Assembly: GCF_004769555.1 (NCBI RefSeq)
Contig: NZ_RQFY01000004.1
Span: 1,240,001-1,304,000 of the forward strand
Direction: 5' to 3'
Origin: Leptospira koniambonensis
Lineage (GTDB): Bacteria > Spirochaetota > Leptospiria > Leptospirales > Leptospiraceae
DNA length: 64,000 bases
Under the pieces are notes generated by a model. That model did not search any database and was not told the DNA's origin. It saw nothing but the letters and a program-made list of their open reading frames with translations. How positions within the stretch are numbered: position 1 is the stretch's first letter; each line of letters opens with the position of its first letter. The translations under genes were made by a program, and so were the position numbers. Below are positions 27,105 through 36,554 of this stretch, one piece after another.

Positions 27105-28496
27105 ATGGCTCTAAATCCTCAAAAACCGGTCTTCCAACATCCGGATTTGATGGTTTCAGTGTCCGGAATCCGAGGAATTATTCCCACCGGATTAAGTCCC
27201 GACGTAATTTTCCATTCACTTATGGCTTTTGGGTCCAGACTCAAAGGAAACACAGTAGTCATCGGAAGAGATTCTCGTCCGAGCGGCGCTTATATAGAAA
27301 ATATCGCGATCGGGATTATGCTCGCAATGGGCAAAAAAGTCATTCGTTTGGGGATTGTTCCTACACCTACTGTTAAAGCAGTGGTTGCTCAGTCAGGAGC
27401 CGCTGGCGGGATCATGATCTCCGCTTCTCATAATCCAGTGATCTGGAATGCGTTTAAGTTTATCGGGCCTGGTGGTTTTTTTACAAACTCAGAAGACTTA
27501 GAAGGCCTTTTAGATCTGGTCCGAAAAGAAGATTATAAACCTTTCCAATTCAAACCGAATACAGATGTCGAAGATGGAACCGATAGGATCCAAGCTCATA
27601 TAGATTCCGTTTTGGCTCGAGTGAATGTATCTGCGATCAAACGTAAAAAGTTCATAGTATTTTTAGATGCAGTCAACGGCGGGGGAAGCTTCGTTTTACC
27701 TGAATTGTTAAGTCGCTTGGGTTGTAAGGTCATTTTGCAACATTGTACTCCCGACGGAACATTTCCTCGTCCACCTGAACCTACACCTGATGCACTCAAA
27801 CAATCTTCTCGTCTGATCAAAAAATCTAAGGCAGATATTGGCTTTGCTTTGGATCCAGATGCAGACAGGCTTGTGGTTTTATCTCCTAAAAAAGGAGCTA
27901 TTTCAGAAGAATTAACTCTTCCTCTCAGCTTTATGTCCTACCTTGCTTCTAACTCTATTCCTAAGAAAGCATCCATCACCGTGAACCTCTCCACAAGTTT
28001 TGTGAATGATTGGGTCGCGGACTCTGTTGGAATTCCGACTTATCGATCTAAGGTGGGAGAAGCAAACGTTGTGGCAGAAATGATACACCGTAAATCTGTT
28101 TTTGGCGGAGAAGGAAACGGAGGAGTCATTGATCCGGCGATCCCTTCTTTCGGAAGAGACTCTCTTTCGGGGGTGGCTCATATACTGAATCTGCTTGCCC
28201 TAAAGGGGGAAGATGCTGAAACTGTGATAGGTGGTCTTCCTGCGGTCCATATGCGCAAGATTGCCTACAAGATCGCGGGTCAGAAGACGGAGCAGATTTA
28301 TTCTAAGTTTCGCAGCGCCTTCTCCGAATATAAAGAAGATTCGAGAGACGGATTACGTTTAGTGAATCATGACTCTTGGATACATATTCGACCTTCGAAT
28401 ACCGAGCCGATCCTCCGGTTGATTGGAGAAGCCAGAACCAAAAAGGATCTGGAATCCCTTTTAAATAAAGCCGGAAAGATCATGGAGAATTCATAA
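27105..28496 (+). CDS. glmM: phosphoglucosamine mutase-like phosphohexomutase
   Basis: The 463-residue alpha-D-phosphohexomutase converts glucosamine-6-P to glucosamine-1-P, judged by context with glmS directly downstream (4 bases). Visible motifs are SGIRGI, the phosphoserine loop MISASHNPVIWNAFKFIG, metal loop DPDADRL, EGNGG and the phosphate-binding RPSNTEPILRLIGE. The DPDADRL and RPSNTEP forms are those of the broad PMM/PGM group rather than strict GlmM, so phosphomannomutase activity is a possible alternative or addition. Confidence 0.85.
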   Translation: MALNPQKPVFQHPDLMVSVSGIRGIIPTGLSPDVIFHSLMAFGSRLKGNTVVIGRDSRPSGAYIENIAIGIMLAMGKKVIRLGIVPTPTVKAVVAQSGAAGGIMISASHNPVIWNAFKFIGPGGFFTNSEDLEGLLDLVRKEDYKPFQFKPNTDVEDGTDRIQAHIDSVLARVNVSAIKRKKFIVFLDAVNGGGSFVLPELLSRLGCKVILQHCTPDGTFPRPPEPTPDALKQSSRLIKKSKADIGFALDPDADRLVVLSPKKGAISEELTLPLSFMSYLASNSIPKKASITVNLSTSFVNDWVADSVGIPTYRSKVGEANVVAEMIHRKSVFGGEGNGGVIDPAIPSFGRDSLSGVAHILNLLALKGEDAETVIGGLPAVHMRKIAYKIAGQKTEQIYSKFRSAFSEYKEDSRDGLRLVNHDSWIHIRPSNTEPILRLIGEARTKKDLESLLNKAGKIMENS

Positions 28497-28499
28497 TAT

Positions 28500-30332
28500 A
28501 TGTGTGGAATCGTAGGATACGCTGGCGATAAGAACGTAGAATCCGTACTCATAGTAGGGCTCATCGGTTTGGAGTATCGTGGATACGATTCAGCCGGGAT
28601 TGCAGTTTTGGATAGAGGAGAGATCCAAGTCCGTAAACAAAAAGGCAAAATTAAGGATCTGGAGAATTACCTAAAGGAACATCCAATCCGAGGTAATGTT
28701 GGAATTGGTCATACTCGTTGGGCGACCCACGGTGAACCAAATCAGATCAATGCTCACCCTCATACAGATTCCAAAGCTACTGTTGCAGTAGTTCATAACG
28801 GAATTATAGAAAATTATTCAGAACTCAGACAAGAACTCAAACAAAAAGGTTTCGTATTCCATAGTATGACGGATACGGAAGTTCTTCCCAATCTTTTGGC
28901 AGAGAGCAGAAAAAGAGGCTTATCCAATAAGGATGCTTTTTTAGAATTATTTAATAGAGTTCATGGGAAATGGGCCATCGCAGTTGTATTCGATAACGAG
29001 CCGGGCAGAGTGTATTTTGCACAAGACGGCGCACCTTTACTTTTAGGAAGAGGAAAAGAAGAATACTATCTTGCTTCTGATATTTCTCCTCTAACTAGGA
29101 ACTGTAGAGAAGTTTATTATATTAACTCAAAAGAATGGGGATACTTTTCAAAAACCGAATGTAAAATTTTCGGATTCGATGGTTCCGAGAAGGAATTTGA
29201 ATTTAAAGCACAAGATATTAAATTCGAAGACGTAGATAAGGGCGGTTATCCGCATTATATGATCAAGGAGATCCACGAACAACCTGGGATCTTCCGCAGG
29301 ATCATCCAGTCTCGTATCGGAGAAAGTGGAGAGATCGAATTTCCTGAAAGTACAATTTCCAGAGAGATGATGTCCAAGGTAAACCGTATCATCATCCAAG
29401 CAGCAGGAACTAGCTACTATGCAGGAATGCTCGGAAAACATTATCTGGAAAATTTTGCAAAGATCCAAACTGATACCGAAACTTCTTCGGAGTTCCGTTA
29501 TAGAAACCCTGTGGTAGAAGGTGATACTCTTATCGTAGGAATTTCTCAGTCAGGAGAAACTGCAGATACTCTTGCTTCTCTTTTAGAAGCAAAAGCAAAG
29601 TTTATCAAAGTTCTTTCTTTGGTGAATAATGTGAACTCCACAATCGCAAGAGAATCAGATTCATTCATTAGAACTGACGCTGGTCCTGAGATCGGGGTCG
29701 CGAGTACAAAGGCATTTACTGCACAGGTAATCAACCTTCTTCTTTTTTCATTATACGTTGCTCGCTTAAAATGGATCGTTTCCGACGAAGAGCTTAAAAC
29801 TTTAATAGAAGAGATCAGACTTCTTCCAGGCAAAATGGAAAGAATTTTGTCTCAGGCACATATTCTAGAAAGATGGGCCGCAGATTTTACTAAGACCAAA
29901 GATTTTGTATTCTTAGGCAGGACTTACAACCATCCAGTCGCTTTGGAAGGCGCTCTGAAATTAAAAGAGGTCTCTTATATTCACGCTTCTGGTTATGCAG
30001 GCGGGGAATTCAAACATGGACCGATCGCACTTATCACAAACGAAGTGCCGGTTGTATGTATCGCGACCAAATCCGAAATTTACACCAAAATGCTTTCCAA
30101 TATCCAGGAAATTAAGGCCAGAAATGGGATCATGATCTCCATCGTAACCGAAGGGGATAAAGAGGCAAAAGAGCTTTCAGACTACTGTTTTGAAGTTCCG
30201 GACTGTCCGGAAATTTTAAGTCCGATACTGAATGTTCTTCCTCTCCAACTTCTGGCCTATTATTCTGCCGTGGCTAGGGGTTGTCCTCCGGACCAACCTA
30301 GAAACCTAGCAAAGTCCGTCACAGTGGAGTAG
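28500..30332 (+). CDS. glmS: glutamine-fructose-6-phosphate aminotransferase (isomerizing)
   Basis: The 610-residue GlmS makes glucosamine-6-phosphate from fructose-6-P and glutamine. Cys2 (MCGIVGYAGD) is the amidotransferase nucleophile; HTRWATHGEPN follows. Two SIS sugar-isomerase domains occupy about 290-420 and 455-600, with AAGTSYYAGM, ISQSGETADT, GPEIGVASTKAFTAQV and the C-terminal LAKSVTVE. Length is standard. It is central in a glmM-glmS-GlmU-like operon and overlaps the next gene by one base (TAGTG). No glmS ribozyme is apparent upstream, as expected when it follows glmM so closely. Confidence 0.96.
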   Translation: MCGIVGYAGDKNVESVLIVGLIGLEYRGYDSAGIAVLDRGEIQVRKQKGKIKDLENYLKEHPIRGNVGIGHTRWATHGEPNQINAHPHTDSKATVAVVHNGIIENYSELRQELKQKGFVFHSMTDTEVLPNLLAESRKRGLSNKDAFLELFNRVHGKWAIAVVFDNEPGRVYFAQDGAPLLLGRGKEEYYLASDISPLTRNCREVYYINSKEWGYFSKTECKIFGFDGSEKEFEFKAQDIKFEDVDKGGYPHYMIKEIHEQPGIFRRIIQSRIGESGEIEFPESTISREMMSKVNRIIIQAAGTSYYAGMLGKHYLENFAKIQTDTETSSEFRYRNPVVEGDTLIVGISQSGETADTLASLLEAKAKFIKVLSLVNNVNSTIARESDSFIRTDAGPEIGVASTKAFTAQVINLLLFSLYVARLKWIVSDEELKTLIEEIRLLPGKMERILSQAHILERWAADFTKTKDFVFLGRTYNHPVALEGALKLKEVSYIHASGYAGGEFKHGPIALITNEVPVVCIATKSEIYTKMLSNIQEIKARNGIMISIVTEGDKEAKELSDYCFEVPDCPEILSPILNVLPLQLLAYYSAVARGCPPDQPRNLAKSVTVE

Positions 30333-31381
30333 TGAGCGTGGGCAGAATTCAGAGAATTTGGATCGATGAGAGGGAAACTCCTCCCGGTTTGGGAGCCTTA
30401 ACCAGAATTCGGTCTTTCTCAGAGATTCGAGACGGGGTTTTAACTCCACTCCAACGTTTAAAAGAGCAGTATCCTGATTCTAAGATATTGTATTCTCATT
30501 CAAACCCTGCATTCGAGAAAACATTCTTCGAAAGAAATCCTAAGATAACTGAGTATGATGATAAGGATGTAGATCTAATCATCCGTCCTGAGGAATTCCT
30601 ACCTTGGAAATCCTTGGAGTCTGTGGGTAAAAACATAGACCAAGATCTGGAAAATCATAAGGATCTTCGCAAATGGGCCCGCAAACTTAAAGTAAAGTCC
30701 GGTGATTTCCAAGTAGTCGGAAAATCCAAACACGTTCATATCCATCCTTCTGCTAAAATATATCCTGGCGTGGTTATAGATGTAACTTCTGGGCCTGTGA
30801 TCATAGATAAGGATGCAAAAGTAACTTCTTTCAGCTTTTTAGAAGGTCCCTTATATATAGGCCAAGGTACTCATGTAGATAATGCTCGCATTACCGGAAA
30901 CACTTCCATAGGGAATGTGTGCAGAATAGGCGGAGAAGTGGGTGATAGTATTATATTAGATTTTACGAATAAACACCACGAAGGGTTTTTAGGACATTCT
31001 TTGGTGGGAAGTTGGGTCAATCTAGGCGCATTATCTACTACCTCCGATCTAAAAAATAATTATGGTGTGGTCAAGATCAGAGAAGAACATACCGAAATCA
31101 CGACAGGTTCCATCAAATTCGGTTCTATCATTGGAGATTTTTCTAAGATAGGTATCGGAGTGATGTTGAACACAGGAACAGTGATAGACTTTGGATGTAA
31201 CGTGGTTTCTTCCAAGGCGAGCGGTTATCTTCCTCCTTTTATTTGGGCAGATGGGCAACCTTATATCTTAGATCTATTCCTTCGCGATTCACGCAAGATC
31301 ATGGCAAGAAGGAACAGAGAACTTTCTCATTCCGAATCAGAACTTATTAGAATTTTATACGAAACCAAGGTCCGGAAATAA
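30332..31381 (+). CDS. GlmU-like protein with left-handed beta-helix acyltransferase domain
   Basis: The 349-residue protein has an N-terminal region that could be a degenerate nucleotidyltransferase (LIIRPEEFLPW, no clear G-rich pyrophosphorylase signature) and a C-terminal left-handed beta helix from about 130 (HPSAKIYPGVVIDV, GPVIIDKDAKV, ARITGNTSIGN). This matches GlmU-related putative sugar nucleotidyltransferases. It could acetylate glucosamine-1-phosphate and/or form UDP-GlcNAc after GlmM. The GTG at 30332 shares its G with the glmS stop; a second GTG at 30338 is also possible. Confidence 0.78.
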   Translation: MSVGRIQRIWIDERETPPGLGALTRIRSFSEIRDGVLTPLQRLKEQYPDSKILYSHSNPAFEKTFFERNPKITEYDDKDVDLIIRPEEFLPWKSLESVGKNIDQDLENHKDLRKWARKLKVKSGDFQVVGKSKHVHIHPSAKIYPGVVIDVTSGPVIIDKDAKVTSFSFLEGPLYIGQGTHVDNARITGNTSIGNVCRIGGEVGDSIILDFTNKHHEGFLGHSLVGSWVNLGALSTTSDLKNNYGVVKIREEHTEITTGSIKFGSIIGDFSKIGIGVMLNTGTVIDFGCNVVSSKASGYLPPFIWADGQPYILDLFLRDSRKIMARRNRELSHSESELIRILYETKVRK

Positions 31382-31399
31382 AAAAGGACCGGAGGCTCC

Positions 31400-33007
31400 A
31401 TGGAAGTTTTGGAATCGCGTATTAGTACGTCTTCCCCTGAATATAAAGAGAATTTCAAAGACCTTTCAGAGAAGGTCGCGGATTTACGTAAACTTCTCCA
31501 AAAAGCCGGACAAGGCGGAGGAGAAAAATCCATCCAGAAACATAAGAGCAGAGGAAAGCTCACTGCAAGAGAAAGGATACAGGGATTAATAGATCCAAAT
31601 ACTCCTTTTTTAGAATTCTCCGCATTGGCTGGGGAGAAGGTTTATGCAGACGACGTTCCTTCTGCCGGTATCGTAACTGGGATCGGTAAAATTTCAGGAA
31701 CTCCTTGTGTGATCGTTGCAAACGACGCAACAGTGAAAGGTGGAACTTATTATCCACTCACTGTCAAAAAACATATTCGTGCGCAAGAGATTGCACTCGA
31801 GAATCGTCTTCCTTGTGTTTATCTTGTGGATTCAGGTGGAGCATTCCTTCCGATGCAGGATGATGTATTCCCTGATAAATGGCATTTTGGTAGGATCTTT
31901 TATAACCAAGCAAATCTTTCTAGGATGGGAATCCCTCAGATCTCCGTCGTAATGGGAAGTTGTACTGCAGGTGGTGCATATATTCCTGCGATGTCAGATG
32001 AGTCTGTGATCGTAAAAGGAAATGGTACGATCTTCCTCGGTGGACCTCCTCTTGTAAAAGCAGCAACAGGAGAGATCGTTACTCCAGAAGAACTAGGTGG
32101 CGCTGATGTTCACTGTAGGATCTCGGGAGTTACAGACCATTATGCAGAGAATGATCCGCATGCACTCGAGATTGCTAGGCATATCGTTTCTAGTTTGGGA
32201 GCGAGAGCCAAAAAATTAGAAGAGCAGATCTCTTACGAAGAACCTCTTTATCCCTCTGAAGAGATTTATGGGATCATCCAAAAAGATATCCGTAAACCTT
32301 ATGATGTGAGAGAAGTTATCGCGAGAGTGGTAGATGGCTCCAGATTCCAAGAATTCAAAAAATATTATGGAACAACGATCGTCACAGGTTTTGCGAATAT
32401 TTATGGAAAGACTGTAGGCATTATCGCTAATAACGGAGTTCTGTTTTCTGAAAGTTCCTTGAAGGCGGCTCATTTTATCCAACTTTGCAACCAAAGAGAG
32501 ATCCCTTTACTCTTCTTACAAAACATCACAGGTTTTATGGTAGGGAAGAAGTATGAGAACTCGGGTATCGCAAAAGACGGTGCGAAGATGGTAAACGCAG
32601 TCTCTACTTCTGTAGTTCCAAAATATACTGTGGTGATTGGCGGTTCCTACGGTGCTGGAAATTATGGAATGTGCGGCCGTGCATTCGGGCCTAGATTTCT
32701 TTGGATGTGGCCAAATGCTAAAATTTCTGTGATGGGAGGAGAACAAGCCGCAAATGTTCTACTCACGGTGAAGCAGGAACAATTGGAGAAGGAAGGAAAA
32801 TCACTCTCCGAAGCAGAGCAGGCAGAATTCAAAAGACCTATATTAGAAGATTATGATAATCGTTCTTCTTGTATCTATTCTACTGCAAGACTTTGGGATG
32901 ATGGTGTTCTGGATCCAGCTCGTACTCGAGAAGCTTTAGGTTTGGCGCTGTATTCTGACCTTTCTCCTAAGGGTATAGAACCTTCTTACGCAATCTTCCG
33001 GATGTAA
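31400..33007 (+). CDS. acyl-CoA carboxylase beta (carboxyltransferase) subunit
   Basis: The 535-residue biotin-dependent carboxyltransferase resembles the methylcrotonoyl-CoA/geranyl-CoA group: [61 protein letters not shown], and a second crotonase fold with [17 protein letters not shown] and [12 protein letters not shown]. Leucine degradation (methylcrotonoyl-CoA carboxylation) is the best guess. The alpha (biotin carboxylase/carrier) subunit is not next to it. It starts 18 bases after the GlmU-like gene, yet metabolic linkage with amino-sugar synthesis is unlikely. Confidence 0.87.
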   Translation: MEVLESRISTSSPEYKENFKDLSEKVADLRKLLQKAGQGGGEKSIQKHKSRGKLTARERIQGLIDPNTPFLEFSALAGEKVYADDVPSAGIVTGIGKISGTPCVIVANDATVKGGTYYPLTVKKHIRAQEIALENRLPCVYLVDSGGAFLPMQDDVFPDKWHFGRIFYNQANLSRMGIPQISVVMGSCTAGGAYIPAMSDESVIVKGNGTIFLGGPPLVKAATGEIVTPEELGGADVHCRISGVTDHYAENDPHALEIARHIVSSLGARAKKLEEQISYEEPLYPSEEIYGIIQKDIRKPYDVREVIARVVDGSRFQEFKKYYGTTIVTGFANIYGKTVGIIANNGVLFSESSLKAAHFIQLCNQREIPLLFLQNITGFMVGKKYENSGIAKDGAKMVNAVSTSVVPKYTVVIGGSYGAGNYGMCGRAFGPRFLWMWPNAKISVMGGEQAANVLLTVKQEQLEKEGKSLSEAEQAEFKRPILEDYDNRSSCIYSTARLWDDGVLDPARTREALGLALYSDLSPKGIEPSYAIFRM

Positions 33008-33139
33008 TTTCCTTCGGAAGAATGATACCTAAGTATAGTTTTTCACTTCTAAAATTTTATTTTTCCGGCAGGTCTCAAAAATCTGCCTAATAAGTACGCA
33101 AACTGCTAGGCTGAATCTGGAAACCTTCTCCCTAAACTA

Positions 33140-33181
33140 AGGAAAAATCTGCCTTATCTATAAATTTGGGTAATTTTTCCT
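33140..33181. repeat. inverted repeat between the carboxylase and amtB genes
   Basis: AGGAAAAAT (33140-33148) and ATTTTTCCT (33173-33181) are perfect 9-base arms with a 24-base loop. It lies about 80 bases upstream of the sigma-54 promoter, where an activator would bind. It could also be a weak hairpin after the carboxylase gene. Confidence 0.35.
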
Positions 33182-33256
33182 AGATAAAACCTCGTTTCAG
33201 GCCTCTATGATTCCTAATCCGATTTTTTAATCTTTTTTTGAACTAATTTTTCACTC

Positions 33257-33272
33257 AGGTACTCTTCTTGCA
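33257..33272 (+). promoter_or_regulatory. sigma-54 (-24/-12) promoter of amtB-glnK
   Basis: AGGTACTCTTCTTGCA has GG at 33258-33259 and GC at 33270-33271 with exactly 10 bases between, matching TGGCAC-N5-TTGC. The predicted start point is near 33283, 16-31 bases before the amtB start. Location before nitrogen genes agrees with NtrC-type control. Confidence 0.78.
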
Positions 33273-33298
33273 TTATTTGGATTAAACATATTTTCGAG

Positions 33299-34615
33299 AT
33301 GAGATTTGAGAAAATGAAAATTGCCCAAAAACTTATCGCGCTCTTGATCTTAATCGCTCCAGTACTGATCTGGGGTCAAGACGCTACACCAGCACCAGAA
33401 GCCGCACCAGCTGCTCCTACTTTGGATAAAGGGGATACCGCATGGATGATCGTGGCTTCCACTTTCGTGTTCTTCATGATCCCAGGACTCGCGCTGTTCT
33501 ACGGCGGTATCGTAAGATCTAAGAACGTTCTTTCAACAATGATGCACAGCTTTGTTGCGATTCTTGTCCTCACAATCCAGTGGACATTATTCGGATACAG
33601 CTTAGCTTTCTCCGGAGATAGTCCATTTTTCGGCGATTTTCAACTCTTCCTGTTGAATGGAATTAACGACGAATCATTGGCAGGAACTATTCCGAAATAC
33701 ATTCACTTCCTATTCCAAGGAATGTTTGCGCTAATCACTCCGGCTCTAATTTCCGGCGCGATCGCAGAAAGAGTGAAACTTTCCGGTTATATTGTATTCA
33801 TTCTCGCATGGTCTACATTGGTTTATGATCCAGTCGCGCACTGGGTATGGTCTGATAACGGTTGGCTTTTTAAAAAGACTGCATTGGATTTCGCGGGTGG
33901 AACAGTGGTTCACTTGATTTCCGGTATCGCTGGTCTTGCTGCAGCAATCGTACTCGGAAAACGTAAAGGAGAAGGTCCTGCACTTATCGCTCCGAACAAC
34001 TTGACTTACACCTTAATCGGTGCGGGATTCCTATGGTTCGGATGGTTTGGATTTAACGCAGGTTCCGGTCTTGCTGCTAATGGTCAGGCTGCGAGAGCTT
34101 TCGTTGTAACTTTAGTTGCTCCGGCAACTGCAGGTGCTGTTTGGTTATTGATCGAATATCTTCACACTAAAAAAGCTACCGCTCTTGGAGCAGCTTCCGG
34201 GATCGTTGCAGGTCTGGTTGTGATCACTCCTGCTGCAGGTTTTGTAGACGCTACAGGCGCATTGATCATGGGAGCAATTGTATCTCCTATCTGTTACGGT
34301 GCGATCCTTCTAAAAGGTAAACTTGGTTACGATGACTCTTTGGACGCTTTCGGAATTCACGGAGTTGGTGGAGCTATCGGAGCGATCCTTACGGGTGTAT
34401 TCGCACTTTCGAATTATATTCCTGAGGGAGTTACTCGCGGAGACCAGATTATCGTTCAGATTATCAGCGTTGTAGCAACCGGTGCTTACTCTATCGTAGT
34501 ATCCTTGATCTTAGTGTTTATCATCGAGAAAACAATCGGATTCAGGATTTCCGAAGAGAAAGAGATTGCCGGACTCGATTCCGAGATTCACGGAGAAAAA
34601 GGTTATATTATATAA
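33299..34615 (+). CDS. amtB: ammonium transporter
   Basis: The protein has a signal peptide (MKIAQKLIALLILIAPVLIW, from the second in-frame ATG), an alanine/proline linker, then eleven membrane helices. Amt signatures include DTAWMIVASTFVFFM, GLALFYGGIVRSKNVLSTMM, the pore FQGMFALITPALISGAIAER, and GFGVHxxGG-type DAFGIHGVGGAIGAILTGVF. It conducts NH3/NH4+ across the inner membrane. Two starts are possible, ATG 33299 or ATG 33314; the second gives a cleaner signal peptide. GlnK follows 35 bases downstream. Confidence 0.95.
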   Translation: MRFEKMKIAQKLIALLILIAPVLIWGQDATPAPEAAPAAPTLDKGDTAWMIVASTFVFFMIPGLALFYGGIVRSKNVLSTMMHSFVAILVLTIQWTLFGYSLAFSGDSPFFGDFQLFLLNGINDESLAGTIPKYIHFLFQGMFALITPALISGAIAERVKLSGYIVFILAWSTLVYDPVAHWVWSDNGWLFKKTALDFAGGTVVHLISGIAGLAAAIVLGKRKGEGPALIAPNNLTYTLIGAGFLWFGWFGFNAGSGLAANGQAARAFVVTLVAPATAGAVWLLIEYLHTKKATALGAASGIVAGLVVITPAAGFVDATGALIMGAIVSPICYGAILLKGKLGYDDSLDAFGIHGVGGAIGAILTGVFALSNYIPEGVTRGDQIIVQIISVVATGAYSIVVSLILVFIIEKTIGFRISEEKEIAGLDSEIHGEKGYII

Positions 34616-34650
34616 CCTTTTGAATTTATACATTAAGTAAAGGAGAGCAT

Positions 34651-34995
34651 ATGAAATTAATCGTAGCAATTATCCAGCCCCATAAACTGGAAGAGGTTAA
34701 AGCGGAGCTTACTAAGAATGAAATTTATAGACTTACCGTAAGTGACGTGCAAGGCTACGGGCAGCAAAAAGGAAAAACTGAAGTATTTCGTGGACACGAA
34801 TACCAAGTAAACCTTCTTAGAAAAGTAAGATTGGAGATCGCGGTAAACGACGAGTTCGTAAAACCTACCGTAGATGCGATCTTAAAAGCTGCCAAAACTG
34901 GCGACGGAAAGATCGGAGACGGAAAAATTCTAATTCTTCCTCTCGAAGATGTAATCCGTATTCGCACAGGAGAAAGAGGAAGCTCAGCGATTTAA
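34651..34995 (+). CDS. glnK: nitrogen regulatory protein PII
   Basis: The 114-residue PII protein has the T-loop with Tyr51 in VFRGHEYQVNLLRKV and the B- and C-loop features TVDAILKAAKTGDGKIGDGKI and RIRTGERG. It would be uridylylated by GlnD and block AmtB under nitrogen excess. It is the second gene of the amtB unit with AGGAGAG before the ATG, followed by a strong terminator. Confidence 0.96.
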   Translation: MKLIVAIIQPHKLEEVKAELTKNEIYRLTVSDVQGYGQQKGKTEVFRGHEYQVNLLRKVRLEIAVNDEFVKPTVDAILKAAKTGDGKIGDGKILILPLEDVIRIRTGERGSSAI

Positions 34996-35026
34996 TTCTT
35001 CCCCAATACGAGTCGAAACTAGCTTC

Positions 35027-35055
35027 GGGGTCGGTGATTTACCGGCCCCATTTTT
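35027..35055 (+). terminator. intrinsic terminator after glnK
   Basis: GGGGTCGGT-N5-ACCGGCCCC forms a 9-base-pair stem with one G-T pair, followed by ATTTTT. It closes the amtB-glnK unit. Confidence 0.85.
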
Positions 35056-35130
35056 ATGTACGAGCTTACTATCGTTTGTTTTTTGTTAGACGATATTATT
35101 CTAAAAGTATATATCTAATCCGTGTTTCTT

Positions 35131-35922
35131 ATGATTAGATTTCTAAAATACATCGCTGTAGCATTTTACACGACATTCCTGTTAGGATGTTTTTCTAATT
35201 ATCAATCTGCATATGTAAGCAATGGAGCAGGGATTAAGATAAGATCTGCTCCTAAACTTTCTTCTGAAAAGATGGGAACGATCCCGTATAAGGGAGAAGT
35301 GAAAATTTTGGAGAAGGACCAAAGATTAGCGCATATAGAAGGGTTCGAAAATTATTGGTACAAGATTAAAAGTGAAGAAGGAGAAGGTTGGGTTTTCGGA
35401 GGTTACCTAAGTTTTAAACATCCAGATTTTTTGCCTCCAGGTTCTAATTCCTATACTGGACTAGTTTATCATCATCCTATCCGATCTATAAAATTAATTC
35501 GCACTCATATTATAAATGAGGGCTTATATCTAAATATTTATCAGGCAGATCCAAAACATATTTTTGCGTTTTTAGAAAGTAAGAACCAAATCTCCCAAAA
35601 TATAACCGAATGGAGGATCTTACATGCTATCACATTGGATATTCCTCAAAAAGACGAAGAGATATTAAACAGAGTTACTGCTCAATGTTTTACTCCCGGT
35701 TTAGATGGAAAAGAAGTCATACTCGCAATCTTAAAAATACAAATGCGTAAGACTGGAGTAACTATCGGAAACCATTATGAGGTGGCTCTAGATAAATTAA
35801 AGATTCGCAAAGCATGGACCCTAAGCGAGGACGAATTGTTTTTACAACCTATTCTGAAAACCAAAGGTATTGAATGTACGATCTTCGATCCTGGAAATCA
35901 GTTAAAGGCGATTTCGGAGTGA
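35131..35922 (+). CDS. bacterial-SH3 lipoprotein
   Basis: The protein has a lipobox LLGC (TTFLLGCFSN), then an SH3b domain (NGAGIKIRSAPKLSSEKMGT, GEVKILEKD, WYKIKSEEGEGWVFGGYL) and a C-terminal domain of unknown fold. SH3b domains in lipoproteins commonly bind peptidoglycan or other envelope components. The start is either ATG 35131 or GTG 35122; no good ribosome-binding site is seen for either. A 16-base match to part of this gene occurs at 36365-36409 in a decayed stretch downstream, suggesting a former duplicate. Confidence 0.75.
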   Translation: MIRFLKYIAVAFYTTFLLGCFSNYQSAYVSNGAGIKIRSAPKLSSEKMGTIPYKGEVKILEKDQRLAHIEGFENYWYKIKSEEGEGWVFGGYLSFKHPDFLPPGSNSYTGLVYHHPIRSIKLIRTHIINEGLYLNIYQADPKHIFAFLESKNQISQNITEWRILHAITLDIPQKDEEILNRVTAQCFTPGLDGKEVILAILKIQMRKTGVTIGNHYEVALDKLKIRKAWTLSEDELFLQPILKTKGIECTIFDPGNQLKAISE

Positions 35923-36014
35923 AGGGATTAGATCTACGAAATGGGATAAGTTATAGAAAAAAATAGAATTTGAGTTCGCGTTAATACATCTGAAGGATGC
36001 CTTGGAGGTATCCT

Positions 36015-36371
36015 TTGAAACGAAAGTTCATCTTTTTTCTTGGGCTCATTTTTATAATATCTGGGACAATTTTCCTCATTCGATCAGGTCATCTTAATTA
36101 TTCCCCAACTAACCTAAAGAGCAAAAAGACAGTTTCTCAAGTTCTGGAACTCACGGAAGAATACGTAGATCTTAAATACAAGAAACAATTCTTGGATAAA
36201 GGAATTGCTTATTAAAGGTGTAAGGTCTTCTATTGAAAGTTCAAAGGTCCCTCCGTTTCCGGGAAATCTATAAATTATAAAACAGAGATAGTGATGGTTG
36301 AACATTGGGACAATATCCCATTTGAGATAAGAGCGAAAATCCATACAAAATTTTTCACCCTCAATTTCTAA
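36015..36371 (+). pseudogene. frameshifted remnant of a small membrane-anchored protein
   Basis: A TTG at 36015 (GGAGG a few bases upstream) opens a hydrophobic N-terminus (MKRKFIFFLGLIFIISGTIF) that runs to a TAA at 36213-36215, followed by TGA at 36234-36236. The same frame then opens again (INYKTEIVMVEHWDNIPFE) to 36371. Another frame supplies coherent sequence between the breaks (LLIKGVRSSIESSKVPPFPG). This pattern is best explained by two frameshifts in one gene of about 120 residues. The first 66 codons might still be expressed. Confidence 0.5.
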
Positions 36372-36409
36372 TTCGCACTCATATCATAAGAGAGGCCTTG
36401 TATTTATAG
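36365..36409 (+). pseudogene. fragment related to the upstream SH3 lipoprotein gene
   Basis: Reading from 36365 gives FLIRTHIIREALYL and a stop, close to LIRTHIINEGLYL in the intact SH3 lipoprotein (residues about 125-137). The DNA shares a 16-base exact run, TAATTCGCACTCATAT. Nothing similar is seen on either side, so this is an isolated scrap left by duplication or gene loss. Confidence 0.5.
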
Positions 36410-36554
36410 AAAGATGACCAAGGTCGTATCTAAATCCCCTGAGGCATTCCAGTATTTAAAACGTATTTTAGAATATTATTTTATCAAGAATTTCTTAATT
36501 AAAATACCTTGACATATACTTTCATATCTCTAAAAGAAATAAACCTATTCAATA

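Noticed and set aside
28440..28500. glmS ribozyme or GlmS riboswitch
   Set aside because: Only 3 bases separate glmM and glmS and no ribozyme-like structure is visible.
36015..36215. Intact small membrane protein of 66 residues
   Set aside because: The frame reopens after the stops with coherent sequence to 36371, so a broken longer gene is the better explanation, although expression of the short part cannot be excluded.
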